Source of the DNA: DATFYI01 sp035315125
GTDB lineage: Bacteria; Chloroflexota; Anaerolineae; Anaerolineales; Anaerolineaceae
Direction of reading: 5' to 3'
NCBI GenBank assembly: GCA_035315125.1
Contig: DATFYI010000050.1
Span: forward strand, 1 to 13,714
DNA length: 13,714 nucleotides
The notes beneath the pieces were generated by a model. That model had not been told where the DNA came from and did no database searches. It saw only the letters and a program-made list of their open reading frames with translations. Each line of letters starts with the position of its first letter. Positions within the stretch are counted from its first letter, which is position 1. This document shows positions 1 to 7,309 of this stretch, in pieces. Position numbers and translations under genes: made by a program.

Positions 1-153
1 ATGGTGAGTGGTTCAATTAACCGGGGGGTGCCATTTATGCTTGATAATAAACTCCACCCAATTGCAAAAAGTATTCAAAGTCTGGTAGATGTAGTTAATG
101 AGCGGCTGGCTAAAGCAGAAGAGCTAGCCGCGGAACCTGCTATCAAGAAATAA
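1..153 (+). CDS. C-terminal end of a CpaE/TadZ-like pilus-assembly ATPase (5' truncated)
   Basis: An open frame enters from the left edge and stops with TAA at 151-153, giving the last 50 residues of a protein. The segment GVPFMLDNKLHPIAKSIQSL resembles the C-terminus of CpaE/TadZ proteins, the MinD/ParA-type ATPases that localise Tad pili: a short hydrophobic strand followed by a P-(I/V)-(S/A)-x-(A/S)-(I/L) helix and a charged tail (residues about 35-50, rich in E, A and K). No ATPase motif lies inside the window, so the assignment rests on this short tail and on tadA starting 27 bases later. The ATG at position 1 is probably incidental, because CpaE homologues are several hundred residues long. 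It is probably the upstream member of the Tad operon. Confidence 0.6.
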   Translation: MVSGSINRGVPFMLDNKLHPIAKSIQSLVDVVNERLAKAEELAAEPAIKK

Positions 154-180
154 TGGTATTAAATAGGAGTCAATAGTGAT

Positions 181-1578
181 ATGTCCATTTTAAAGCGACT
201 TCAAGGAAACGATACTCCTACACAACCTGGTCCGGCCGGGACTGATCCGCTCCATAACCCGGGACTACAAGCAAAACGTGTTTCAGCCCCGGCAACTTCG
301 GCAGCTCAAGATACATATCTGGATCTGAAAACGCGTGTTCAGAACAAACTATTATCTAATCTGGACCCGACCATGGATGTCTCCAAGATTGCAGAAGTTC
401 GTCACACCATCCAGGAAATGTTTGAACAAATATTGAATGAAGAAAACATTGTATTATCCAGGCTTGAACGATCCCGCTTGTTCGATCAAATCGCTGCTGA
501 AATTCTTGGTTTTGGACCTCTTCAGCCCCTCCTGGAAGATGAAACCATTACAGAAATCATGGTAAATGGGGCAAAAAACATCTATGTAGAGCGAAAAGGC
601 AAGATTATCCGGGTTCCTGTTACCTTTGAGAATAACGAACACGTCAATCGGATCATCGAAAGGATTGTGGCGCCTTTGGGACGTCGCATTGACGAATCAA
701 GTCCATATGTGGATGCACGTCTTCCTGATGGATCTCGTGTAAATGCTGTCATCCCCCCCATCTCATTGGTTGGGCCAGTATTGACCATCCGTAAATTTGC
801 TAAGACGCCAATTACGGTTGACCAAATGATCCAGTTCGGTTCAATTACACCCGAAGCTGTAGAATTTTTGAAGGCGTGTGTTGAAGCCAGAGTCAACCTG
901 GTCATTTCGGGTGGTACTGGTTCAGGAAAAACAACTTTCTTGAACGTTCTCTCCGGTTATATTCCAGCTGATGAACGTATCGTAACCATCGAAAATGCAG
1001 CGGAGTTGCAACTTCGGCAGGAACATGTAGTCACACTCGAATCCCGCCCACCTAACATTGAAGGTCGTGGAGAGGTTACAATTCGTCAGTTAGTGATTAA
1101 CGCCCTCCGTATGCGTCCAGATCGGATTATCGTAGGTGAGATTCGTGATGAAGCTGCTCTGGATATGCTCCAGGCTATGAACACCGGTCATGATGGATCT
1201 ATGACAACCGCTCACTCGAATAGCCCCCGTGATACACTTTCCCGTATGGAGACCATGATCATGATGGCTGGTATGGAATTGCCGGTACGGGCCATTCGCG
1301 AGCAAGTATCTTCGGCTATTGACCTGGTCATCCATCAATCCCGAATGCGGGATGGTACCCGTAAAATTGTCAGCATAACAGAAGTTTCAGGAATGGAAGG
1401 TGACATTATTACCATGACTGATATCTATGTTTTCGAGCAGCTCGGGTTTGAAGATGGTAAAGTAATTGGCCGTCTAAGGCCCACTGGTTTAAGGCCAAAG
1501 TTTATGGATAAAATCGATGAAGCGGGTATCCGCTTACCGCCGGCCATATTTGGCATCGGTGAGAGGAAACGCTATTGA
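181..1578 (+). CDS. tadA: TadA/CpaF-type secretion ATPase of the Tad/Flp pilus
   Basis: Hexameric cytoplasmic ATPase of the type II/IV secretion superfamily that powers assembly, and in some systems retraction, of Tad pili. The protein has 465 residues, normal for CpaF. Residues 1-45 are a proline-rich, probably disordered leader. An N-terminal domain follows, containing LGFGPLQPLLED and ITEIMVNG, hallmarks of this subfamily. The Walker A motif GGTGSGKTT is at residues 244-252, the Walker B-like RIIVGEIR with Glu320 is at about 315-322, and the His-box TTAHSNSP with His345 is at about 342-349. Start: AGGAG at 165-169 lies 11 bases before the ATG, and the N-terminus is typical. It follows the CpaE-like gene by 27 bases and precedes tadB by 65, so co-transcription is likely. 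All key motifs are intact. Confidence 0.95.
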   Translation: MSILKRLQGNDTPTQPGPAGTDPLHNPGLQAKRVSAPATSAAQDTYLDLKTRVQNKLLSNLDPTMDVSKIAEVRHTIQEMFEQILNEENIVLSRLERSRLFDQIAAEILGFGPLQPLLEDETITEIMVNGAKNIYVERKGKIIRVPVTFENNEHVNRIIERIVAPLGRRIDESSPYVDARLPDGSRVNAVIPPISLVGPVLTIRKFAKTPITVDQMIQFGSITPEAVEFLKACVEARVNLVISGGTGSGKTTFLNVLSGYIPADERIVTIENAAELQLRQEHVVTLESRPPNIEGRGEVTIRQLVINALRMRPDRIIVGEIRDEAALDMLQAMNTGHDGSMTTAHSNSPRDTLSRMETMIMMAGMELPVRAIREQVSSAIDLVIHQSRMRDGTRKIVSITEVSGMEGDIITMTDIYVFEQLGFEDGKVIGRLRPTGLRPKFMDKIDEAGIRLPPAIFGIGERKRY

Positions 1579-1643
1579 TAACAATGGTTCATTCTCAAGG
1601 GCGGAGGTAATCGCTCAATGACAAGAATCAGGTAGGTGCAAAT

Positions 1644-2609
1644 ATGAGTCCAATTTTGATACTTGGCATAGGTGGAGCGATCGCTATTGTACTATTGGTT
1701 ATAGGTATTGCAACCACAGTTACGACTGAGCGATCGCTGGTACAGGAGCGGCTTGGGCGTTATGCCAACACAACCAACGTTGATTCAAAAGGCCGAGGCC
1801 CTGCCCCAACACCAGTTGTAGATTGGTTAAACCGCCGTATGGAAGGGTCTTCCATCGGAGATAAAATCTCGAAGATGCTTGCCCGGGCAGATATTAAAAT
1901 GAAACCCGGGGAATATATTGCTTTGGTGATTATTGCTGCGTTTGTCGTTGGCTTGGTTGCCTATTTTATTGGTGGCAAGTTTATCATTGTAGGTGTAATT
2001 GGTGCTGCTATCGGTTGTTTTCTGCCCGGCATGTATGTCAAACAACAGCAAACAAAACGTCTGCGAAAATTCGATGAAGAGCTACCTGACATGCTCAATC
2101 TAATGGTGAATGGTCTTCGGGCAGGTTATTCAACCATGCAGGCCATGGAAGCAGTCAGTAAAGAACTGCCACCACCAATTTGCGATGAATTCAGGCGAGT
2201 TGTCCAGGAAATGCAGCTTGGTATACCGATGGAGAGAGCTCTTGATAATTTGCTAAGGCGCATTCCAAGTGATGATTTGGATTTAACAATCACTGCCATC
2301 AATGTCCAAAGAGAGGTTGGTGGTAATTTGGCAGAAATTCTTGACACTATTTCATATACTATTCGTGAACGTGTGCGTATAAAAGGTGAGATCCGGGTAT
2401 TGACATCCCAGGTTATGTATTCTGGACGCTTTTTGTCCTTGCTGCCAATAATAGTTTTGGGTGTTCTATATTTGCTCAACCGAGAATACATGATGGAATT
2501 CTTCAAACCAGAGAATATTCCCTGTGGTTATATTGCTTTAGGCATTGGCGCTGCATTAATCATCGCTGGATATTTTGTAATGAATAAGTTGGGTGATATT
2601 GAGGTCTAA
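1644..2609 (+). CDS. tadB: TadB, inner-membrane platform protein of the Tad pilus
   Basis: Polytopic inner-membrane protein of the T2SSF (GspF-like) superfamily that pairs with TadC to form the platform on which TadA acts. It has 321 residues, the usual TadB size. A hydrophobic segment spans residues 3-26, followed by a soluble linker (27-90), paired membrane segments at about 91-109 and 112-131, and the cytoplasmic helical T2SSF domain at about 145-270, which begins DEELPDMLNLMVNGLRAG and contains GGNLAEILD. Two more membrane segments close the protein (about 271-288 and 297-316). The ribosome-binding site is modest (AGGTAGGTG at 1630-1638). A stronger SD just upstream serves only a five-codon ORF (see findings). 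The gene lies between tadA and tadC in the expected order. Confidence 0.92.
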   Translation: MSPILILGIGGAIAIVLLVIGIATTVTTERSLVQERLGRYANTTNVDSKGRGPAPTPVVDWLNRRMEGSSIGDKISKMLARADIKMKPGEYIALVIIAAFVVGLVAYFIGGKFIIVGVIGAAIGCFLPGMYVKQQQTKRLRKFDEELPDMLNLMVNGLRAGYSTMQAMEAVSKELPPPICDEFRRVVQEMQLGIPMERALDNLLRRIPSDDLDLTITAINVQREVGGNLAEILDTISYTIRERVRIKGEIRVLTSQVMYSGRFLSLLPIIVLGVLYLLNREYMMEFFKPENIPCGYIALGIGAALIIAGYFVMNKLGDIEV

Positions 2610-2630
2610 GGCCGCTAGGAGGTTTCACCT

Positions 2631-3578
2631 ATGACAGTCATTGTTGTTGTTGCATTAATCATTATTGTTGCGGGTATATTAGTTTATATTGGTTTAAAGA
2701 ACCCAACCGCCAATACGGATAAAATTCTCGAATCCCGTTTGGAAGAGTTTAACCGGCGGGGAGAACAAGTTAATTTGGAAAAAATTGAGCTTTCACAGCC
2801 CTTTTCTGAGCGCGTTATTTATCCAATCGCTCGCAGCCTGGGTAATTTAGCTGTCCGGTTCACCCCACAAAATGCCCTACAAGACATATCAAGAAAACTT
2901 GAATTGGCTGGTAGTCCGGCAAAATTAGACCCAACCATGATCCTTTCATTACAATTCCTGGGATTGGCCCTGTTTGGTGGGATTGTGGTATTTGTCTTTA
3001 CAGTGGGTCAAACCAAATGGCCTGCTGGCCGAATTGCACTTTTTACTCTTGTGTTTGGGTTGATTGGTTTCTATTTTCCTGAACTATGGCTGCAGAGCAA
3101 AATTTCAAGTAGGCAAAAAAACGTTCGAAGGGCAATGCCAGACGCTTTGGATTTACTAACCATTTGTGTTGAAGCCGGATTAGGTTTTGATGCAGCTATG
3201 GCCAAAGTAAGCGAAAAATGGGAAAATGAGCTTTCACTGGCCTTCGCACGTGTTATTCAGGAGATTCAATTAGGAAAACTCCGTCGTGAAGCCATGCGAG
3301 ATATGGCAGATCGCATTGGCCTGGGAGAAATGACCAGCTTTGTTGCGGCTGTTATCCAGAGTGAAAGCCTGGGTGTTAGCCTGGCCAAAGTTTTACGTAT
3401 CCAATCTGACCAAATGAGGGTTAAACGTCGCCAATTAGCTGAAGAGGAAGCACACAAAGCTCCAATTAAGATGCTGATCCCAATGGCATTGCTCATCTTT
3501 CCATCCCTGATGGTTGTTCTTTTAGCACCAGCAGCTTTCAGGCTGTTACACTCTGCGTTAGGCGCAATGTTTAAATAA
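2631..3578 (+). CDS. tadC: TadC, second inner-membrane platform protein of the Tad pilus
   Basis: T2SSF-superfamily membrane protein and partner of TadB. It has 315 residues. An N-terminal membrane anchor covers residues 2-21, a pair of membrane segments lies at about 104-124 and 133-152, and a cytoplasmic T2SSF domain occupies about 168-280, beginning RRAMPDALDLLTICVEAG, with GLGFDAAMAKVSEKW and the QSESLGVSLAKVLR helix. A C-terminal membrane helix carries PSLMVVLLAPA. The start is firm: a full AGGAGG at 2617-2622 sits eight bases before the ATG. It is 21 bases after tadB and 22 before comF, consistent with one operon. The 'AMPDALDLL...EAGLGFD' signature favours TadC over TadB. Confidence 0.92.
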   Translation: MTVIVVVALIIIVAGILVYIGLKNPTANTDKILESRLEEFNRRGEQVNLEKIELSQPFSERVIYPIARSLGNLAVRFTPQNALQDISRKLELAGSPAKLDPTMILSLQFLGLALFGGIVVFVFTVGQTKWPAGRIALFTLVFGLIGFYFPELWLQSKISSRQKNVRRAMPDALDLLTICVEAGLGFDAAMAKVSEKWENELSLAFARVIQEIQLGKLRREAMRDMADRIGLGEMTSFVAAVIQSESLGVSLAKVLRIQSDQMRVKRRQLAEEEAHKAPIKMLIPMALLIFPSLMVVLLAPAAFRLLHSALGAMFK

Positions 3579-3600
3579 ACTGAACAATAGCGGAATACTT

Positions 3601-4356
3601 ATGGCAGGGCAAAAACAAAGCCCAGCCTATTACTTATACCATTTAGCATGGAGCACTATTGATTGGCTCTATCCACCGAATTGTGGTGGCTGTGGCACTT
3701 TAGGCGAGCGCTGGTGCCAGACTTGTCAGGAACAAACCCAATTGATAAGTGGAAATGTCTGCCCAATTTGTGGATATCCTCAAGCTGGAACAGATATTTG
3801 CCAATCCTGTATTTCATCAGTACCCGATTACAAGGCATTACGCTCATGGGGATTTTTCAAAGGCCCTTTGCGCGAGGCGCTCCATCGTCTTAAATACCAG
3901 CAAGACCTGGGAATAGGAGAAATTTTCTCCCTTCACCTGATCAATCTGGTATCAAAACTAAACTGGCCTATCGATGGAATTTGTCCGGTTCCTCTCAGCC
4001 GGAAAAGAGTACAAGAAAGGGGCTATAACCAATCAAGTTTGCTTGCCTGGCCTATTTCGCTGGGGCTAAAAATCTCCTATCTTCCACAAGGCATCGAAAG
4101 GATAAAGGATACTCGTTCTCAAGTCGGGTTGTCAAAACCCGAAAGGATCGAGAATGTTTCAGGGGCTTTTCAGGCGAAACATTCGCTTGTAAAATGTAAA
4201 AGTATAATGATAGTTGATGATGTAACTACAACTGGTTCGACCATCCAGGCGTGTGCCCAGGCATTGCTGGACGCAGGAGCCAAAGCTGTCTATGGTCTTA
4301 CTTTAGCCAGGGCAGCATCTCGAGAAGACCCTATAGGGGCTGTGAAAATCGTTTAA
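3601..4356 (+). CDS. comF: ComF-family phosphoribosyltransferase-like protein with zinc finger
   Basis: ComF/ComFC/GntX-family protein. Family members are needed for uptake or processing of transforming DNA in competent bacteria, but the exact biochemical role is unsettled. It has 251 residues. The N-terminal part carries a double cysteine cluster: C28/C31, C39/C42, C54/C57 and C67/C70, all as CxxC pairs, expected to bind zinc. The C-terminal half is a type I phosphoribosyltransferase fold with PVPLSRKRVQERGYNQS and the PRPP-binding motif IMIVDDVTTTGST at residues 202-214, including the paired Asp206-Asp207. No clear Shine-Dalgarno precedes the ATG (nearest is a GCGGAA at about 3591-3596), so translation may depend on termination of tadC 22 bases upstream. 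Its place directly behind tadC is notable. Confidence 0.9.
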   Translation: MAGQKQSPAYYLYHLAWSTIDWLYPPNCGGCGTLGERWCQTCQEQTQLISGNVCPICGYPQAGTDICQSCISSVPDYKALRSWGFFKGPLREALHRLKYQQDLGIGEIFSLHLINLVSKLNWPIDGICPVPLSRKRVQERGYNQSSLLAWPISLGLKISYLPQGIERIKDTRSQVGLSKPERIENVSGAFQAKHSLVKCKSIMIVDDVTTTGSTIQACAQALLDAGAKAVYGLTLARAASREDPIGAVKIV

Positions 4357-4405
4357 TGGGTTTTTGATATTTTAATTATCTCATCTATCTAATCAGGAGG
4401 AAAAA

Positions 4406-4969
4406 ATGGCTCTCAAGATCGACATCTTTGCTCGAAATCTAGAAGTTACAGATCGTATTGGAGAGTATGTAAACAAGAAGGTAGGAAAACTAGATCATTT
4501 TCTGACCAATATTGAAGAAACACGTGTAGACCTGGAATACGAAAAGTCAGCTCGCAGCGCCGCAGATCGCCAGGTTGCACAAATAACCATCCGGGGGAAA
4601 GGATTCATTCTACGCACTGAAGAGAAAGCCGATGATATATTCCAGGCTATTGATGCAGCTTCAGATAAAATGCAGCGGCAGATTGCACGTCTTAAAGGTA
4701 AACGAAACCGCGGACGGGGCGATGGTACCCCTGCCTCAGCAATAGCAATTGAAGATCAATTTACTGAAGAAGCCACCAACACACCTGTAATCGCTCGCCG
4801 GAAAGAATTCACTTTAATTCCAATGGATGAACAAGAAGCGATTGACCAAATGACTCTGCTAGGCCATGAAGACTTCTTTATTTTCTATAACGTAAACAGT
4901 AATTCAATCAACATCCTTTACCATCGCCACGATGGTACTTACGGTCTAATTCAACCTCGTATTGGCTGA
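4406..4969 (+). CDS. hpf: Long-form ribosome hibernation promoting factor (HPF/RaiA family)
   Basis: Binds the 30S decoding region and promotes dimerisation of idle ribosomes into 100S particles in stationary phase. It has 187 residues, the long form. The N-terminal S30AE domain (about 1-100) starts MALKIDIFARNLEVTDRIGEYV and includes the basic segment RQIARLKGKRNRGRG near residues 92-106. A low-complexity linker follows, then the C-terminal dimerisation domain (about 129-187) with RRKEFTLIPMDEQEAIDQM, LLGHEDFFIF and the closing IQPRIG. AGGAGG at 4395-4400 lies five bases before the ATG. It follows comF by 49 bases on the same strand and is terminated at 4991-5022. comF-hpf adjacency is also known in Firmicutes. 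Confidence 0.95.
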   Translation: MALKIDIFARNLEVTDRIGEYVNKKVGKLDHFLTNIEETRVDLEYEKSARSAADRQVAQITIRGKGFILRTEEKADDIFQAIDAASDKMQRQIARLKGKRNRGRGDGTPASAIAIEDQFTEEATNTPVIARRKEFTLIPMDEQEAIDQMTLLGHEDFFIFYNVNSNSINILYHRHDGTYGLIQPRIG

Positions 4970-4990
4970 GAACATAAGCAAATAAATTTC

Positions 4991-5022
4991 ACGGGCTATG
5001 GCGAACCCATGGCCCGTTTTTA
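4991..5022 (+). terminator. Rho-independent terminator after hpf
   Basis: ACGGGCTATGG at 4991-5001 pairs with CCATGGCCCGT at 5007-5017 across a five-base loop, with one T-G wobble, and is followed by a T-rich tract to about 5022. It lies 22 bases after the hpf stop and closes the tad-comF-hpf run. Confidence 0.88.
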
Positions 5023-5040
5023 TTTATTTCATAAAGCTCC

Positions 5041-5069
5041 TTGTCATGCCTTTAAGCCTGCGCTATAAT
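5041..5069 (+). promoter_or_regulatory. Sigma-70-type promoter of efp
   Basis: TTGTCA at 5041-5046 and a perfect TATAAT at 5064-5069 are separated by 17 bases. Predicted transcription start is near 5076, leaving a leader of about 36 bases before the efp ATG at 5112. The position between the hpf terminator and efp supports it. It also argues against any efp start further upstream. Confidence 0.85.
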
Positions 5070-5111
5070 CAAACCTGCAATTATTTTAATAATGAACGAA
5101 AGGCAAGTTTT

Positions 5112-5675
5112 ATGATTGATGTTAATGATCTCCGCAAAGGTGTCACCTTCGAATTGGATGGAAACCTGTATAAAGTGTTGGATTACGCTCATAATAAACC
5201 TGGACGTGGCAACGCAACAATCCGTATTAAAGCACGTGATATCCGAAAGGGAACCACACTTGAGAAAACATTCCAATCCGGTGATCGGGTGCAGGACATC
5301 CGACTTGAATTCCATAATGTACAATACCTGTACAAAGATGGAGACCTTTTTTATTTCATGGATCTTGAAACTTACGAACAGCCTGGCATTAATAAAACCA
5401 TTGTGGGTGATTTTGCCGGTTATCTAAAAGAAGGCATGGAAGTAAAACTAACTTACTATAATAATGATCCGATTGATATCGAGCTTCCAACATCTGTAGA
5501 TCTTAAAGTAACCAGATCAGAAACTGCCGTTCGTGGAGATACAGCGACTGGCGTTACCAAAAAAGTTACTGTCGAAACCGGACAAATGGTGGATGTACCC
5601 TATTTTGTAAACGAGGGCGATGTAATAAGGGTAGACACCCGAACTGGTTCTTATGTAACCCGTGTGAATTCTTGA
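5112..5675 (+). CDS. efp: Translation elongation factor P, arginine at the loop tip
   Basis: EF-P binds between the ribosomal P and E sites and rescues ribosomes stalled on polyproline. The protein is 187 residues, the normal length: an N-terminal KOW-like domain (MIDVNDLRKG...), a central OB domain (FMDLETYEQ) and a C-terminal OB domain (LKVTRSETAVRGDTA through RVDTRTGSYVTRV). The loop that carries the post-translational modification reads KPGRGNA, so residue 32 (codon 5205-5207, CGT) is arginine, where E. coli and Bacillus EF-P have lysine. The same frame is open back to an ATG at 4998, but that ATG lies inside the hpf terminator and upstream of the efp promoter. The start at 5112 has GAAAGG at 5098-5103, eight bases away, and fits the family N-terminus. 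It appears to be its own transcription unit. Confidence 0.96.
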   Translation: MIDVNDLRKGVTFELDGNLYKVLDYAHNKPGRGNATIRIKARDIRKGTTLEKTFQSGDRVQDIRLEFHNVQYLYKDGDLFYFMDLETYEQPGINKTIVGDFAGYLKEGMEVKLTYYNNDPIDIELPTSVDLKVTRSETAVRGDTATGVTKKVTVETGQMVDVPYFVNEGDVIRVDTRTGSYVTRVNS

Positions 5676-5727
5676 ATCGTGATCGATGCTATTATATTTT
5701 TCGAGATAATAAATGACCAATCATTTG

Positions 5728-5755
5728 TCTGTCCCCACGTCGGGGACAGATTTTT
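5728..5755 (+). terminator. Rho-independent terminator after efp
   Basis: TCTGTCCCC at 5728-5736 pairs perfectly with GGGGACAGA at 5742-5750 around a five-base loop and is followed by TTTTT at 5751-5755. It is a strong hairpin 52 bases after the efp stop and only 13 bases before the next ORF. Confidence 0.9.
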
Positions 5756-5768
5756 AGAATAAGGTAAT

Positions 5769-6113
5769 ATGTTTTTTATGAGAACTCCCGCTGGTACTGA
5801 ATGCAGTTTTTTCTATGGAAATTATTATCGGGGACGAAAACAGGAGGAATGCCGTCTAATCGGTGACGCACCACCTCCAAATCATTGGACACCGGATTTA
5901 TGCCGAAGCTGCCCCGTGCCAGCAATTCAACGTGCCAATGCCTGCCCTCATCTGGTTTTACAAGGTGAGATTCAAAAGACTCTACTAGGATTAAAGCGTA
6001 CAGTAAAGGTAACCGCTTACTGTACAAAAAGTGAAACATCTGTTCCCAAACCTGAGGTAGGTTGTGGTATTTGTCATCCGATTCCCCCCGTTTTTACGGA
6101 TAATGCCAAATGA
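5769..6113 (+). CDS. Small cysteine-rich protein of unknown function
   Basis: I do not recognise a characterised family. The 114-residue protein has eight cysteines: C12, C28, C45, C48, C59, C85, C99 and C102. Two are CxxC pairs (LCRSCP and GCGICHP), a pattern suited to binding zinc or an iron-sulfur cluster. No signal peptide or membrane segment is visible. The motif FFYGNYYRGRKQEECRLI near the N-terminus and the TPDLCRSCPVPAIQRANACP block look like conserved structure rather than random coding. The start may be ATG 5769 (AAGGT at 5761-5765, tight spacing) or ATG 5778, giving a protein three residues shorter. The stop overlaps the start of the next gene as ATGA at 6110-6113, so the two are probably translationally coupled and functionally linked. 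That the protein is real is fairly secure; its function is unknown. Confidence 0.75.
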   Translation: MFFMRTPAGTECSFFYGNYYRGRKQEECRLIGDAPPPNHWTPDLCRSCPVPAIQRANACPHLVLQGEIQKTLLGLKRTVKVTAYCTKSETSVPKPEVGCGICHPIPPVFTDNAK

Positions 6114-7309
6114 GTTTGACTGTTCTCTTTGATCTGGACGACACACTGCTATCTAATAATATCGACACTTTTATTCCAGGCTATTTAAAAGCACTTGGAA
6201 AAACACTGGCCGAGCTAACTTCAAACCAGGTTATCCAACCATTGCTAGCTGCTACCCAAAAAATGTCGGAATCCAACTCGCCGGAAAAAACCCTGGAACA
6301 AATCTTTGATAAAAATTTCTATCCGCAGATTGGTGTTTCAAAAGCTCAGCTACGAGATACGATTGATCATTTTTACAATGATGTTTATCCAGAGTTAAAA
6401 ATGACGACTCAACCTATACCTGAGGCCATAAGTTTGATCAATCGGCTCATTGATGAGGGTTATACTGTTGCAATCGCAACCCGACCCTTGTTTCCACGCA
6501 CTGCCATCATCCAACGCCTGGCTTGGGCGGGGTTACCGGTTGAGAAATATCCTTTTGCAATTATTCCTTCCTTCGAAAGCTTCCATTTTTCAAAACCCAA
6601 TCCAGCTTTCTTCGCTGAGCTCCTTGCCCAGATTGGATGGCCTGATCAACCAGCGGTGATGGTGGGTAACACGTTAGAAGATGACATCCTACCCGCTGCG
6701 CAGTTTAATATTCCATCTTTTTGGCTAACTGACCATCAAACATTCTTGCCAGAAAACGCCCACCCGCTTACCGGGCAAGGTAAAATCACAGATGTTTATA
6801 GTTGGATAAAATCAATTGAGGCCATTCATTTTCAACAAAGTTGGTCTTCACCTGAGTCAATCCTGGCGATCCTAAGATCGACTCCTGCAGCTTTGGCAAC
6901 GCTATGCAGCAGGCATCCGGCCGACAAAATGAAAGTTCAACCTAAACCAGATCAACCGACATTAACTGAGATATTATGTTATTTGCGTGATTTAGATCGA
7001 GAGATTATTACCCCCCGTTTGTATCGTGTAATTGAAGAAAATAATCCTTACTTACCCGCTGTGAGCACAAATGATTGGGCAGAAAAACGCGATTACCAAA
7101 ACGAATCAGGCATGTCCGCTTTAGAAAGCTTTACGCAAAATCGCACCGAGTTATTGAATTTCCTCCCTAACCTACCCATTCAATCCTGGAACCGGCCAGC
7201 TTTTGAAGAAGAAAGCGGACCAACTACTTTTGATAAAATGTTAGGCTCGTTAGCTACTCACGATCAAAATCAGGTCCGGAAAGTAATTGAGACAATTAAT
7301 TCATTTTAG
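6110..7309 (+). CDS. HAD-superfamily hydrolase fused to a DinB-like domain
   Basis: The N-terminal half (residues 1 to about 230) is a HAD phosphohydrolase. Motif I is LFDLDDTLL with nucleophile Asp8 and Asp10, motif II is AIATRP with Thr124, motif III is Lys162 in HFSKPNP, and motif IV is VGNTLEDDI with Asp191/Asp192. All are intact, so catalysis on a small phosphorylated substrate is likely, but the substrate is not evident. HAD enzymes of this type are commonly 200-250 residues; this one has 399. Residues about 246-397 resemble the four-helix DinB/YfiT-like fold: an EILCYLRDLDREI helix, an NPYLP segment, NDWAEKRDY and a final LGSLATHDQNQVRKV helix. Two of the three positions I would expect to bind metal appear replaced (Tyr291 and Gln388; His384 kept). 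The gene overlaps the Cys-rich gene by four bases. No SD is obvious, consistent with coupling. Confidence 0.85.
   Translation: MSLTVLFDLDDTLLSNNIDTFIPGYLKALGKTLAELTSNQVIQPLLAATQKMSESNSPEKTLEQIFDKNFYPQIGVSKAQLRDTIDHFYNDVYPELKMTTQPIPEAISLINRLIDEGYTVAIATRPLFPRTAIIQRLAWAGLPVEKYPFAIIPSFESFHFSKPNPAFFAELLAQIGWPDQPAVMVGNTLEDDILPAAQFNIPSFWLTDHQTFLPENAHPLTGQGKITDVYSWIKSIEAIHFQQSWSSPESILAILRSTPAALATLCSRHPADKMKVQPKPDQPTLTEILCYLRDLDREIITPRLYRVIEENNPYLPAVSTNDWAEKRDYQNESGMSALESFTQNRTELLNFLPNLPIQSWNRPAFEEESGPTTFDKMLGSLATHDQNQVRKVIETINSF

Noticed and set aside
4357..4405. Possible separate promoter for hpf (TTGATA at 4364-4369)
   Set aside because: The best-spaced -10 (TATCTA) is poor, and transcription would start almost on the hpf Shine-Dalgarno. 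Transcription from upstream is simpler.
4998..5111. N-terminal extension of EF-P starting at ATG 4998
   Set aside because: This ATG lies in the hpf terminator stem and upstream of the efp promoter. The extension is not EF-P-like, and ATG 5112 has a fitting SD and the normal family N-terminus.
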